Origin: Actinosynnema sp040640215
GTDB taxonomy: Bacteria > Actinomycetota > Actinomycetes > Mycobacteriales > Pseudonocardiaceae
Reading direction: 5' to 3'
NCBI RefSeq assembly: GCF_040640215.1
Contig: NZ_JBFABG010000003.1
Location: 667,782 to 731,781 of the forward strand
DNA length: 64,000 nucleotides
This document shows positions 56,607 through 64,000 of the stretch, one piece after another (within the stretch, counting starts at the first letter, position 1; every line of letters begins with the position of its first letter). The notes under the pieces are model-generated. The model worked only from the letters and a program-made list of their open reading frames with translations. It searched no databases and was not told the DNA's origin. The position numbers and the translations under genes were made by a program.

Positions 56607-59549
56607 TCACGAGCCGTAGAAAACCCGCTCGATCACGGCCCGTGCCCGCCGGGTGGTGCGCCGGTAGGCGTCGAGGAACTCGCCCGGGTCGCGCGAGTGC
56701 CCCATCACCCCGGCCACGGCCGCCAGGTCGCGCCCGGTGGTCGGCAACTGGTCGCCGGGTTTGCCCCGGACCAGCACGATCGCGTTGCGCGCCCGCGTGG
56801 CGGTGATCCAGGACTCCGTCAACGCGGTCATGTCGTCCTCGGCCATCAGCCCCGCCTCGGTCGCCGCCCGCAGCCCCCGCACGGTCGACGGGGTCCGCAG
56901 CGCCGGCACCGCGTGGGCGTGCTGCAACTGCAACAACTGCACGGTCCACTCCACGTCGGCCAGCCCGCCGCGCCCCAGCTTGGTGTGCAGGGACGGGTCC
57001 GCGCCGCGCGGCAGCCGTTCCGCCTCGACCCGCGCCTTGATCCGCCGGATCTCCCGCACGGCCGCCGCGTCGATCCCCTCGGCCGGGTACCGCACGGGTT
57101 CGACCAGCTCCACGAACCGCGCGCCGAGCTCGGCGTCACCGGCGATGAACCGGGCCCGCAGCAGCGCCTGCGCCTCCCACAGCTCGGCCCACTGCGCGTA
57201 GTACGCCCGGTAGGACTCGAACGTCCGCACCAGCGGCCCCTGCCTGCCCTCGGGCCGCAGGTCGGCGTCCACCTGCAACGCCGGGTCCTGGCTGGGCGCG
57301 CTGAGCAGCCGCCGCACCTTCTCCACCACGGCGCTCGCGTACCGGACGGCGTCCGAGTCGGTCACCCCCGGCGCGGCCTCGCACACGAACAGCACGTCGG
57401 CGTCCGACCCGTACCCGAGCTCACGACCGCCGAGCCGCCCCATCCCGATGACCGCGATGGTCGCGTGCCGCTCACCGGTCATGCGCACGACCGCGTCCAG
57501 CGCGGCCTCCAGCACCGCCACCCACACCTCGGACAGCGACACGCACACCGTGCGCAGCGGCACCAGCCCCAGCAGGTCCGCGGAGGCGATCCGCAGCAGC
57601 TCCTGGCGGCGCAGCGACCGGGCGGCGGTCACCGCGCGGTCCAGGTCGTTGTACCGCAGCACGGTGCTGCGCAGCGGGTTGCCGATCACCATCGGGTCGA
57701 GGCCGACCAGCGCGTCGGTGTCGGCGAGCAGCCGCAGCACCTCGGGCGCGCGCACCAGCAGGTCCGGCACCAGCCGGGACGTGCCCAGCAGCGCGGCGAG
57801 CCGGTCCACGACCGTGCCCTCGTCCCGCAGCAGCCGCAGGTACCAGGGCGTTTCGGCGAGCGCCTCGGACACCCGCCGGTAGGCCAGCAGCCCGCCGTCC
57901 GGGTCGGGGGTGGCCGCGAGCAGGTCCAGCAGCACGGGCAGCAGCGCGGTCTGGATTCGCGCCCGCCGCGACACGCCCCTGGTCAGCGCCTCGATGTGCT
58001 TCAACGCGCCGTCCGGCGCGGCGTAGCCGAGCGCGGCGAGCCGCTTCTCGGCTTCGGTGGTGGTCAGCCGCAGCGCCTCGGTCGGCACGTTCGCCACGGC
58101 CTGGAGCAGCGGCCGGTAGAACAGCTTCTCGTGCAGCCGCCGCACCTGGTTCGCCCGCTTGCGGAACTCGGCCAGCAGCACCTGCGCCTCGGACAGCCCG
58201 CCCTCGGCCTGCACCCCGGAGGCCCGCGCCAGCCGGCGCAGCGCCGCCGCGTCGTCGTCGGCCGGGAACAGGTGGGTGCGCAGCAGCTTCTGCAACTGCA
58301 ACCGGTGTTCCAGGGTGCGCAGGAACCGGTAGGCGCGGCCGAAGTCGGCGGCGTCGGTGCGCCCCACGTACCCGCCCCGCCCCAGCGCCGCGAGCGCCGC
58401 CGTGGTGGCGGGGATGCGCAGCTCCTCGTCGCCGCGCCCGTGCACGAGTTGCAGCAGCTGCACGGCGAACTCGACGTCTCGCAGCCCGCCGCGCCCCAGC
58501 TTCAGCTCCCGGTCGGCCAACCCGACCGGCACGTTGTCCTCGACCCGGCGGCGCATCGCCTGCACGTCGGGCACGAAGTCCTCGCGCTCGGCGGCCGTCC
58601 ACACCAGCGGCCCGACGACCTCCAGGTACCGCCGCCCCAGCTCCGCGTCACCGGCCACCGGGCGGGCCTTGAGCAGCGCCTGGAACTCCCAGGTCCGCGC
58701 CCACCGCCGGTAGTAGGACGCGTGCCCGTCCAACGTCCGGACCAGCGCCCCCGCCTTGCCCTCGGGCCGCAGCGCCGCGTCCACCTCGAAGCACGCCTGC
58801 CCGGCGACCCGCATCACCGCGCCGGCCAGCCGGGTCGCGACACCGATGTCGCCCTCGCCGACGAACACCACGTCGACGTCGCTGACGTAGTTCAGCTCCC
58901 GCGCCCCACACTTGCCCATCGCGATCACGGCCAGCGTGCACTCGTCGGCGCGCGCCACCTCCCGGTGGGCGACGTCCAGCGCGGCCCGCAGCGCCGCGAC
59001 CGCCAGGTCGGACAGCAGCCCGGCCACGTCGTCGTACCCCACGTACCGCAGGTCGGGTTCGACGACGTGCGCCAGGTCCTCGGCGGCGATCCGGCACAGC
59101 AGCGCCCGGTACTCCACCTTCAGCGCCCGCACGGCGTCCGCGCCGGTCAGCCCGTCGACCGCGGCGACCAGGGCGGGCGCGAAGGAGTCCGACGACACCG
59201 GTTCGGCGTCGGCCAGCAGCGCCCACCGGTCGGGGTTGGCGGCCAGGAAGTCCGACAGCGCGGTGGACGACCCGAGCACCGCGAGCAGCCGCCCGCGCAG
59301 CACCTCGTTGGCGCGCAGCGCGCCGTCCAGCTCGGCCCAGCCGGCACCGAGCGCCGCGCGCAGCCGTTCCACGCCGAGCAGCGCCAGGTCCGGATCGGGA
59401 CTGCGGGACAGCGAGGACAGGACGGGCTCGTTGCCCTCCGACGGTCGTCGGCCGTCCCACCACCCGGCCGCGAGCAGGAGCTCGCCGCTGCGTGCCTCGG
59501 TCAGGCCGAACCGAGCGGGGGACGTCGGGGTGCGCGCTGGATCGGTCAT
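56607..59549 (-). CDS. glnE: Bifunctional glutamine-synthetase adenylyl transferase/removase
   Basis: 980 residues with two nucleotidyltransferase domains. The N-half (deadenylylation) has MGKCGARELNYVSDVDVVFV and the C-half (adenylylation) has MGRLGGRELGYGSDADVLFV, each with the D-x-D metal motif, connected by a helical middle region. It adenylylates the Tyr of GlnA when glutamine is plentiful and reverses it otherwise. It is oriented leftward, near glnA as in M. tuberculosis (Rv2220-Rv2221c). Confidence 0.96.
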   Translation of the reverse strand: MTDPARTPTSPARFGLTEARSGELLLAAGWWDGRRPSEGNEPVLSSLSRSPDPDLALLGVERLRAALGAGWAELDGALRANEVLRGRLLAVLGSSTALSDFLAANPDRWALLADAEPVSSDSFAPALVAAVDGLTGADAVRALKVEYRALLCRIAAEDLAHVVEPDLRYVGYDDVAGLLSDLAVAALRAALDVAHREVARADECTLAVIAMGKCGARELNYVSDVDVVFVGEGDIGVATRLAGAVMRVAGQACFEVDAALRPEGKAGALVRTLDGHASYYRRWARTWEFQALLKARPVAGDAELGRRYLEVVGPLVWTAAEREDFVPDVQAMRRRVEDNVPVGLADRELKLGRGGLRDVEFAVQLLQLVHGRGDEELRIPATTAALAALGRGGYVGRTDAADFGRAYRFLRTLEHRLQLQKLLRTHLFPADDDAAALRRLARASGVQAEGGLSEAQVLLAEFRKRANQVRRLHEKLFYRPLLQAVANVPTEALRLTTTEAEKRLAALGYAAPDGALKHIEALTRGVSRRARIQTALLPVLLDLLAATPDPDGGLLAYRRVSEALAETPWYLRLLRDEGTVVDRLAALLGTSRLVPDLLVRAPEVLRLLADTDALVGLDPMVIGNPLRSTVLRYNDLDRAVTAARSLRRQELLRIASADLLGLVPLRTVCVSLSEVWVAVLEAALDAVVRMTGERHATIAVIGMGRLGGRELGYGSDADVLFVCEAAPGVTDSDAVRYASAVVEKVRRLLSAPSQDPALQVDADLRPEGRQGPLVRTFESYRAYYAQWAELWEAQALLRARFIAGDAELGARFVELVEPVRYPAEGIDAAAVREIRRIKARVEAERLPRGADPSLHTKLGRGGLADVEWTVQLLQLQHAHAVPALRTPSTVRGLRAATEAGLMAEDDMTALTESWITATRARNAIVLVRGKPGDQLPTTGRDLAAVAGVMGHSRDPGEFLDAYRRTTRRARAVIERVFYGS

Positions 59550-59589
59550 CGACCGACACGGTAGTACCGCGCGCCGGGCGAGGGGACGG

Positions 59590-59814
59590 TCAGTGCGCCA
59601 CGATCAAGTAGATCCCGAACAGCACCACGGTCACGCAGGCCACCAGGCACGCGGTCGCGGCAGCCGTGGGCAGCGCCACCGAACCGCCCCGCTCCCGCGC
59701 GTCCTCGCGCGCGGACAGCGCCCGCAACGCCGTCGAGAACAGCACCACGAGGCCCAGCACCACGCCCAGGCTCACCCCGAACACGGTGCCCAGCGCCGCC
59801 CAGTCGACCTTCAC
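59590..59814 (-). CDS. Small two-helix membrane protein coupled to Pit
   Basis: 74 residues with two hydrophobic helices (FGVSLGVVLGLVVLFSTALRAL and CLVACVTVVLFGIYLIV) separated by a charged loop EDARERGGS. GTG 59814 overlaps the Pit stop as GTGA, implying coupling. Such small partners are common beside actinobacterial Pit transporters. Role unknown. Confidence 0.7.
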   Translation of the reverse strand: MKVDWAALGTVFGVSLGVVLGLVVLFSTALRALSAREDARERGGSVALPTAAATACLVACVTVVLFGIYLIVAH

Positions 59815-60944
59815 ACCGCCACCTTGTGCGTCTCGGCCTGCGCCGCGATCTCGTCCACCACGTGTTCGGGCCGCACCGGCTCGCGCCGCGACAACAGCCA
59901 GATCACCAGCGACACCACCACGGCCACCACGGCCACGGCCACCACTCCGACGGTCCCGGTGGACGCGACCTTGCCCGCGAGCGCACCGACGATCCCGGCC
60001 GCGGGCAGCGTGAGCAGCCACGCCAGCGCCATCCGCCCGGCCACGCCCCACCGCACGCCGTCCCGCTGCCGGCCCAGGCCCGAGCCTATGATCCCGCCGG
60101 ACGCGACGTGCGTCGTGGACAGCGCGAAGCCCAGGTGCGACGAGGCCATGATCACCGTCGCCGCGCTGGTCTGCGCCGCGAACCCCTGCGGGGCCTCGAT
60201 CGTGGTCAGGCCCTTGCCCAGGGTCTGGGTGATCCGCCAGCCGCCCAGGTAGGTGCCCAGCGCGATGGCGACCGCGGCGCTCAGGATCACCCACATCGGC
60301 GGTTCGGAGCCCGGCGCGAGCGTCCCGGCGGTGATCAGGGTCAGCGTGATGATGCCCATCGTCTTCTGGGCGTCGTTCGTGCCGTGCGCGAGCGACATCA
60401 GCGCCGCCGAGGCGATCTGACCGGCCTTGAACCCCTTGCGCGACACGGACTCGCGGGCCCTGCGGGTGAGCCGGTAGGTGAGCACGGTGGCCAGCAGCGC
60501 CACGATCCCGGCGACCAGCGGCGCGGCGATCGACGGCACCACCACCTTGTCCAGGACCTTCGCGAAGTGCACGGCGTCCGTGCCGGAGGCGATCCAGGTG
60601 GCCCCGATCAGGCCGCCGAACAGGGCGTGCGACGAGCTCGACGGCAATCCCACGTACCAGGTGACGAGGTTCCACACGATCGCGCCGACCAGGCCGCCGA
60701 ACACCACGGCGGGCGTGATGCGGGCGTCGTCCACGATGCCGCCGGAGATCGTCTTCGCGACCTCCACCGACAGCAGCGCGCCCACCAGGTTGAGCACCGC
60801 CGAGAACGCGACCGCCGTGCGGGGCTTCAACGCACCGGTCGCGATGGACGTCGCCATCGAGTTCGCGGTGTCGTGGAAGCCGTTGGTGAAGTCGAATGCC
60901 AACGCCGTGGCGACCACGATGATGACGAGGAGCGAGGCGTCCAC
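59811..60944 (-). CDS. pit: Pit-family inorganic phosphate transporter
   Basis: 377 residues with about 10 membrane helices and the two PHO-4 signatures: FDFTNGFHDTANSMATSI near the N-terminus and SLAHGTNDAQKTMGIITL in the second half. It imports phosphate, probably with protons or metal. GTG 60944 follows GGAGGA; the frame from 61007 is longer but has no site. Coupled to the small membrane protein downstream. Confidence 0.92.
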   Translation of the reverse strand: MDASLLVIIVVATALAFDFTNGFHDTANSMATSIATGALKPRTAVAFSAVLNLVGALLSVEVAKTISGGIVDDARITPAVVFGGLVGAIVWNLVTWYVGLPSSSSHALFGGLIGATWIASGTDAVHFAKVLDKVVVPSIAAPLVAGIVALLATVLTYRLTRRARESVSRKGFKAGQIASAALMSLAHGTNDAQKTMGIITLTLITAGTLAPGSEPPMWVILSAAVAIALGTYLGGWRITQTLGKGLTTIEAPQGFAAQTSAATVIMASSHLGFALSTTHVASGGIIGSGLGRQRDGVRWGVAGRMALAWLLTLPAAGIVGALAGKVASTGTVGVVAVAVVAVVVSLVIWLLSRREPVRPEHVVDEIAAQAETHKVAV

Positions 60945-61026
60945 GCTGTTCCTCCGGCTGTAACGACACAGTCGTGGGTGAACGCTACCTGTCCCGCCGA
61001 TGAACACTCATATCAACGGAGGTTCG

Positions 61027-61764
61027 TCACACCAGGGGGAGGTTCCTCGTCACCGGGACCTCACCCGCGACCAACCGGACAAACCGCTCGGCGAACGGCT
61101 GCCACACCTCGCGGATGTCCTCGTGACCGCGTTCGAGGCGCTCCGCATCGAGCCTGGCCGGCGGCACGTCGGCGACCATCTCGGGCGCGCCCAGCGCCCA
61201 GCGCGACACCATCTCGGGCGTCGTCTCGATGTGGAACTGCACCCCGTAGGCGAGGTCGCCGACCCGGAAAGCCTGGTTCGGGTACTTCGGGGAGGACGCG
61301 AGCAGGACGGCGGTCGGCGGCAGCAGCGCGATGTCGTCCTGGTGGAACTGGAGCACGTCCGGCGTCCACGGCAGGTCGGCGAACAACGGGTCTCTGGCCG
61401 CCACGTCCCGCTTCGCCACCAGCCCCAGCCCCACCTCGGGCCCGTGCGGACCGCGCCGCACCTGCCCACCGGTCGCCGCCGCGAGCAACTGCGCGCCCAG
61501 GCACACGGCCAGCGTCGGCACCCGCTTGGAGACCGCGTGCGACAGGAGCTTGCGGACGTCGGCGAGCCACGGGTGGTCGACGTCGTCCAGCGCACCCATC
61601 GCACCACCCAGGACCACCAGGCCCCGGTGGTCGGCGAACCCGTCGGGCACCGGCCGCTCGTGGGCCTTGACCACGTCGAGCACCGCCCCGGCACCGGTCA
61701 GCCAGTCACCCAGACGGGCGGGTGGGTCGTTGTCGTCGAGCTGGAGCACGAGCAGGCGCGTCAC
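61027..61764 (-). CDS. Class I glutamine amidotransferase-like protein
   Basis: 245 residues. Triad nucleophile Cys in LAVCLGAQLLAAATGG, His and Glu in VQFHIETTPEM. N-terminal GLVVLGGAMGALDDVDHPWL is the oxyanion-side loop. It resembles GMP-synthase-type/GuaA-like amidotransferases that act on small substrates; the partner is unknown. Followed 15 bp downstream (leftward) by nothing coupled. Confidence 0.88.
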   Translation of the reverse strand: MTRLLVLQLDDNDPPARLGDWLTGAGAVLDVVKAHERPVPDGFADHRGLVVLGGAMGALDDVDHPWLADVRKLLSHAVSKRVPTLAVCLGAQLLAAATGGQVRRGPHGPEVGLGLVAKRDVAARDPLFADLPWTPDVLQFHQDDIALLPPTAVLLASSPKYPNQAFRVGDLAYGVQFHIETTPEMVSRWALGAPEMVADVPPARLDAERLERGHEDIREVWQPFAERFVRLVAGEVPVTRNLPLV

Positions 61765-61779
61765 CCGACCGAGGGTAGA

Positions 61780-62208
61780 TCAGCAGGCGCAGGCGATCCC
61801 GTGCAGGTTCTCGGTCCGCCCTTCGACCGGGTAGCCGGCGGCCTGCCACGCCCGAATCCCACCCGACAACCGCTTCACCCGGAACCCGAGCCGGGCCAGC
61901 GCCGCCGCGCCCTTCGCGGCGGCGTTGCACTCGAAGCTCTCGCAGTAGCAGACGTAGACCAGGCCCCGGTCCCAGCCCGCCGTGGTCGCCTCGCCCACCT
62001 CCCAGTGCGGCAGGTTGACCGCACCGGGGATGCGGGCCCGCGCGAACGCCTCCGCGCCGCGCGTCTCGACCAGCCGGAACCCGGCGGTGTCCCCGGCGCG
62101 GAGGTCCCGGACGACGTCGTCCGGATCGGCTTCGAAGGCCAGCTCGGCGGCGAAGAACGCGGCGGCGACGGCGGGGTCGGCGGGCGGGAAGCGCAGCGTG
62201 TTCGTCAT
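61780..62208 (-). CDS. Rhodanese-like domain protein
   Basis: 142 residues. Rhodanese fold with RLVETRGAEAFARARIPGAV, NLPHWEVGEA and the active-site-like loop CYCESFECNAAAKGA, whose extra Cys residues are unusual. C-terminal GIACAC. It may act in sulfur transfer or arsenate/cyanide chemistry. ATG 62208 is oriented divergently from the Lrp gene, with an 80-bp spacer. Confidence 0.85.
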   Translation of the reverse strand: MTNTLRFPPADPAVAAAFFAAELAFEADPDDVVRDLRAGDTAGFRLVETRGAEAFARARIPGAVNLPHWEVGEATTAGWDRGLVYVCYCESFECNAAAKGAAALARLGFRVKRLSGGIRAWQAAGYPVEGRTENLHGIACAC

Positions 62209-62287
62209 GGGGAAATCCTCCTGGGGGACCCGCCGCGAGGACAGGGAGAAATCCAGGCGCGCGGGCCGGTGTGCCTACGATTCCCCG

Positions 62288-62752
62288 GTGGAACTGGACG
62301 ACCTGGATTGGAAGCTGCTCGACCTGCTCCAGCGGGACGGCCGGATGACGTTCACCGAGCTCGCGAAGCGCGTCACCCTGTCCGCACCCGCCACGACCGA
62401 GCGCGTGCGGCGGCTGGAGCGGGCCGGCGTGATCACCGGGTACGCGGCCGTCGTGTCGCCGCAGCGGATCGGCCTGCCGATCGAAGCGATCGTCCGGGTC
62501 CGGGTGCGCAGCCTCGACACGCCCCGGTTCCGGGAGCGGATCGTGCCCCTGGCCCAGGTCCGCGACGCCGACCACGTGACGGGTGACGACTGCTGGCTGC
62601 TGCGCGTGGTGTGCCGGTCGACGGTGGAGCTGGAGGAGTTCGTGGCCCAGGCCCAGCGGTACGGCGACACCACCACGTCCCTGGTGTTCTCCTCGGCCGT
62701 CCGGAACCGGCCGGTGACGCGCGAGATCGCGGACGGCATCGCCGACCGGTGA
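62288..62752 (+). CDS. Lrp/AsnC-family transcriptional regulator
   Basis: 154 residues. N-terminal HTH (LDDLDWKLLDLLQRDGRMTF, TELAKRVTLSAPATTERVRR) and a C-terminal RAM/effector domain (IEAIVRVRVRSLDTPRFRER, then DCWLLRVVCRSTVELEEFVA). Lrp/AsnC proteins sense amino acids. It likely regulates the divergent rhodanese gene. GTG 62288 begins VELDDLDWKLL. Confidence 0.9.
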   Translation: MELDDLDWKLLDLLQRDGRMTFTELAKRVTLSAPATTERVRRLERAGVITGYAAVVSPQRIGLPIEAIVRVRVRSLDTPRFRERIVPLAQVRDADHVTGDDCWLLRVVCRSTVELEEFVAQAQRYGDTTTSLVFSSAVRNRPVTREIADGIADR

Positions 62753-62788
62753 ACCCCGGGCCGTCGCGGCACGAGTCCCCGGCGTGCC

Positions 62789-63652
62789 TCAACCCCCGTC
62801 GACGGCGGGCGGGGTGAACGCGAACTCGGCGGCGTCGCCCACCGGGCGGAACCCGATCCGCTGGTAGATCGAGTTCGACGTGGGATTGGCCAGGTCGGCG
62901 AACAGCACCACGTGCTCCGCGCCCGCCTGGTGCGCCCACTGCGCCGTCGCGGCCGTGACCGCCTCGGCGTAACCATTGCGCCGGTGCTCCCCCGGGGTGA
63001 AGACCGGACCGATGCGCGACATCCCGGATGACGGCGGCCCGGCACACGCCCACGACACCGGCTCGCCGTCGCGCAGCCACAGCACGTGACCCGCCCCGAT
63101 GGCGAGCGTGCCGCGCACGAACTCCCAGGCCACTTCCTCGTCCGGTTCCGCCGGCATGGACTCGTCCACGAACTCCAGGTACCAGCGGACCATGAGCTCG
63201 GCGTCGTCCTCGGTGGCCCGGCGGGACGTGCCGGCGATCCCGGTGGGCGCGACGAGCTCGTCGAGGCGGAACAGCCGCATCGCCATCACTTCCCGCGCAC
63301 CGCCCCCGGTGCGGGCCGTCCACTCCCGGACGAACGCCTCGACCTCGGCCCTCGGCCCTTGCGCACCCGGCAGGTCGTCCCCCGCCAGCTCCTCGGCCAC
63401 CACGCCCGCCCACTCGACCGGGACTCCGCTCACGACCAAGGGCCACGGCGGTGTGCGCAGGGCAGCGGCGACCAGCTCGCCGTGATCGGTCACGGTGACC
63501 AGGAGCGGTGGCCCGTCACCGGCGTGAGGGTCGTCGAGCCGCCGCAGCACAGCGGCGACCGGGACGGTGTGGAACACCGGGTCGGCGTTGAAGAAGTCCC
63601 TGGTCCTGGCCCAGAAGTCGGCCAGGTCGTCGTGCCTCGACACGTCAGCCAC
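62789..63652 (-). CDS. GNAT-family N-acetyltransferase
   Basis: About 287 residues. GNAT core in the C-half: GPVFTPGEHRRNGYAEAVTA (acetyl-CoA loop) and NPTSNSIYQRIGFRPVGDAA. The N-half is a divergent second GNAT-like domain. GTG 63652 is preferred; TTG 63673 lies inside the T-run of the rRNA terminator with an SD that belongs to the terminator stem. Substrate unknown. Confidence 0.8.
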   Translation of the reverse strand: MADVSRHDDLADFWARTRDFFNADPVFHTVPVAAVLRRLDDPHAGDGPPLLVTVTDHGELVAAALRTPPWPLVVSGVPVEWAGVVAEELAGDDLPGAQGPRAEVEAFVREWTARTGGGAREVMAMRLFRLDELVAPTGIAGTSRRATEDDAELMVRWYLEFVDESMPAEPDEEVAWEFVRGTLAIGAGHVLWLRDGEPVSWACAGPPSSGMSRIGPVFTPGEHRRNGYAEAVTAATAQWAHQAGAEHVVLFADLANPTSNSIYQRIGFRPVGDAAEFAFTPPAVDGG

Positions 63653-63676
63653 GACCGGGACGGTAACGCACAAAAG

Positions 63677-63714
63677 CCTTCAGGGGCACCCGGATAACCG
63701 GATGCCCCTGAAGG
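63677..63714 (-). terminator. rRNA-operon terminator
   Basis: A 17-bp stem (CCTTCAGGGGCACCCGG against CCGGATGCCCCTGAAGG) with a 4-nt loop and one G-T wobble (C-A on the other strand), followed on the minus strand by CTTTTG. It lies 9 bp beyond 5S rRNA. Confidence 0.9.
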
Positions 63715-63722
63715 AACGAAAT

Positions 63723-63839
63723 GTTCGGCGGCGTCCTACTCTCCCACACCCTCACGAGTGCAGTACCATCGGCGCTGGAAGGCTTAACTACCGGGTTCGG
63801 AATGGGACCGGGTGTTCCCCCACCGCTATGACCACCGAA
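63723..63839 (-). rRNA. rrf: 5S ribosomal RNA
   Basis: About 117 nt on the minus strand: 5' TTCGGTGGTCATAGCGGTGG, the conserved CCCGGTCCCATTCCGAACCC and GGTAGTTAAGCC, ending CGCCGCCGAAC, with 5'/3' ends complementary. Ends are approximate to a base or two. Confidence 0.95.
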
Positions 63840-63956
63840 ACACTGTGAAATTACCAACCCGTCGGCACCCCGCCCACCCAGACCGTCAAAGGCCTGGACC
63901 AGGGGGGTGGTCCGGTTCGGTTCTTTCAGAACCGCACAGTGGATGCGTAGCATGTT

Positions 63957-64000
63957 TGTGAGCAAGTCCTCGGCCTATTAGTACCGGTCAACTCCAGCCG
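63957..64000 (-). rRNA. rrl: 23S ribosomal RNA, 3' end (partial)
   Basis: The minus strand reads CGGCTGGAGTTGACCGGTAC then TAATAGGCCGAGGACTTGCT, the conserved 3' end of actinobacterial 23S rRNA. The gene continues beyond the right edge. The 3' boundary near 63957 is approximate; 63840-63956 is the 23S-5S spacer. Confidence 0.9.

Noticed and set aside
63673..63675. TTG start of the last GNAT gene
   Set aside because: It sits in the T-run of the rRNA terminator and its apparent SD is part of the terminator stem; GTG 63652 is used instead.

Overview
The window comes from a high-GC actinobacterium, most likely of the Pseudonocardiaceae (Saccharothrix, Actinosynnema or Lentzea type). This rests on GTG starts, strongly GC-biased third codon positions, and gene orders also known from Mycobacterium tuberculosis: ssrA-smpB-ftsX-ftsE-prfB; UPF0182/PDZ-protease/DUF2342/ABC1-kinase/whiB7/uvrD2; and DUF4191/RDD/glnA/glnE. 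The genus is an inference.

Positions 1-8058 are an accessory patchwork. They hold the end of an excisionase-like gene and a tyrosine integrase, a frameshifted Imm1-type immunity gene, transposase fragments (IS5-like and IS3-like), an aminoglycoside-phosphotransferase-like kinase coupled to an SMC/ABC-like ATPase, a decayed radical SAM/SPASM maturase, a large membrane-anchored P-loop NTPase with helical repeats, and an intact Imm1-type gene. It looks like the remains of polymorphic-toxin, defence or peptide-modification loci.

Positions 8059-21116 are an apparently complete actinomycete integrative and conjugative element (AICE, pSAM2-like). It sits in the 3' end of tRNA-Ala(GGC) between 43-bp direct repeats. 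It carries int, xis, a RepSA-like rolling-circle initiator, a TraB/FtsK translocase, a Spd-like membrane protein, GntR and XRE regulators, small conserved genes, and a HEPN (RX4H) protein as apparent cargo. Non-coding features include 12-bp tandem repeats at both ends, a 58-bp-arm inverted repeat in a structured gap (possible single-strand origin or transfer locus), and a duplicated non-coding block.

Positions 21271-35515 are chromosomal: a PaaK-like CoA ligase, DsbA-like protein, MFS exporter, GNAT protein, glycosyltransferase, HrpB-like helicase, tmRNA with smpB, a two-component pair, ftsX/ftsE, prfB and a PadR regulator. Positions 36133-36666 hold three near-identical initiator tRNA genes, each with its own terminator.

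Positions 36762-52601 are the UPF0182-to-UvrD2 block. Its centrepiece is whiB7, with a WhiB7-type promoter, a leader ORF and an attenuator-like terminator, plus a translationally coupled small protein. Positions 52732-60944 hold the nitrogen block, with glnA behind an apparent GlnR box and glnE close by, and then a Pit phosphate transporter. The window ends with a glutamine amidotransferase, a rhodanese, an Lrp/AsnC regulator, a GNAT protein, and the 5S and 3' end of 23S rRNA of a leftward rRNA operon.
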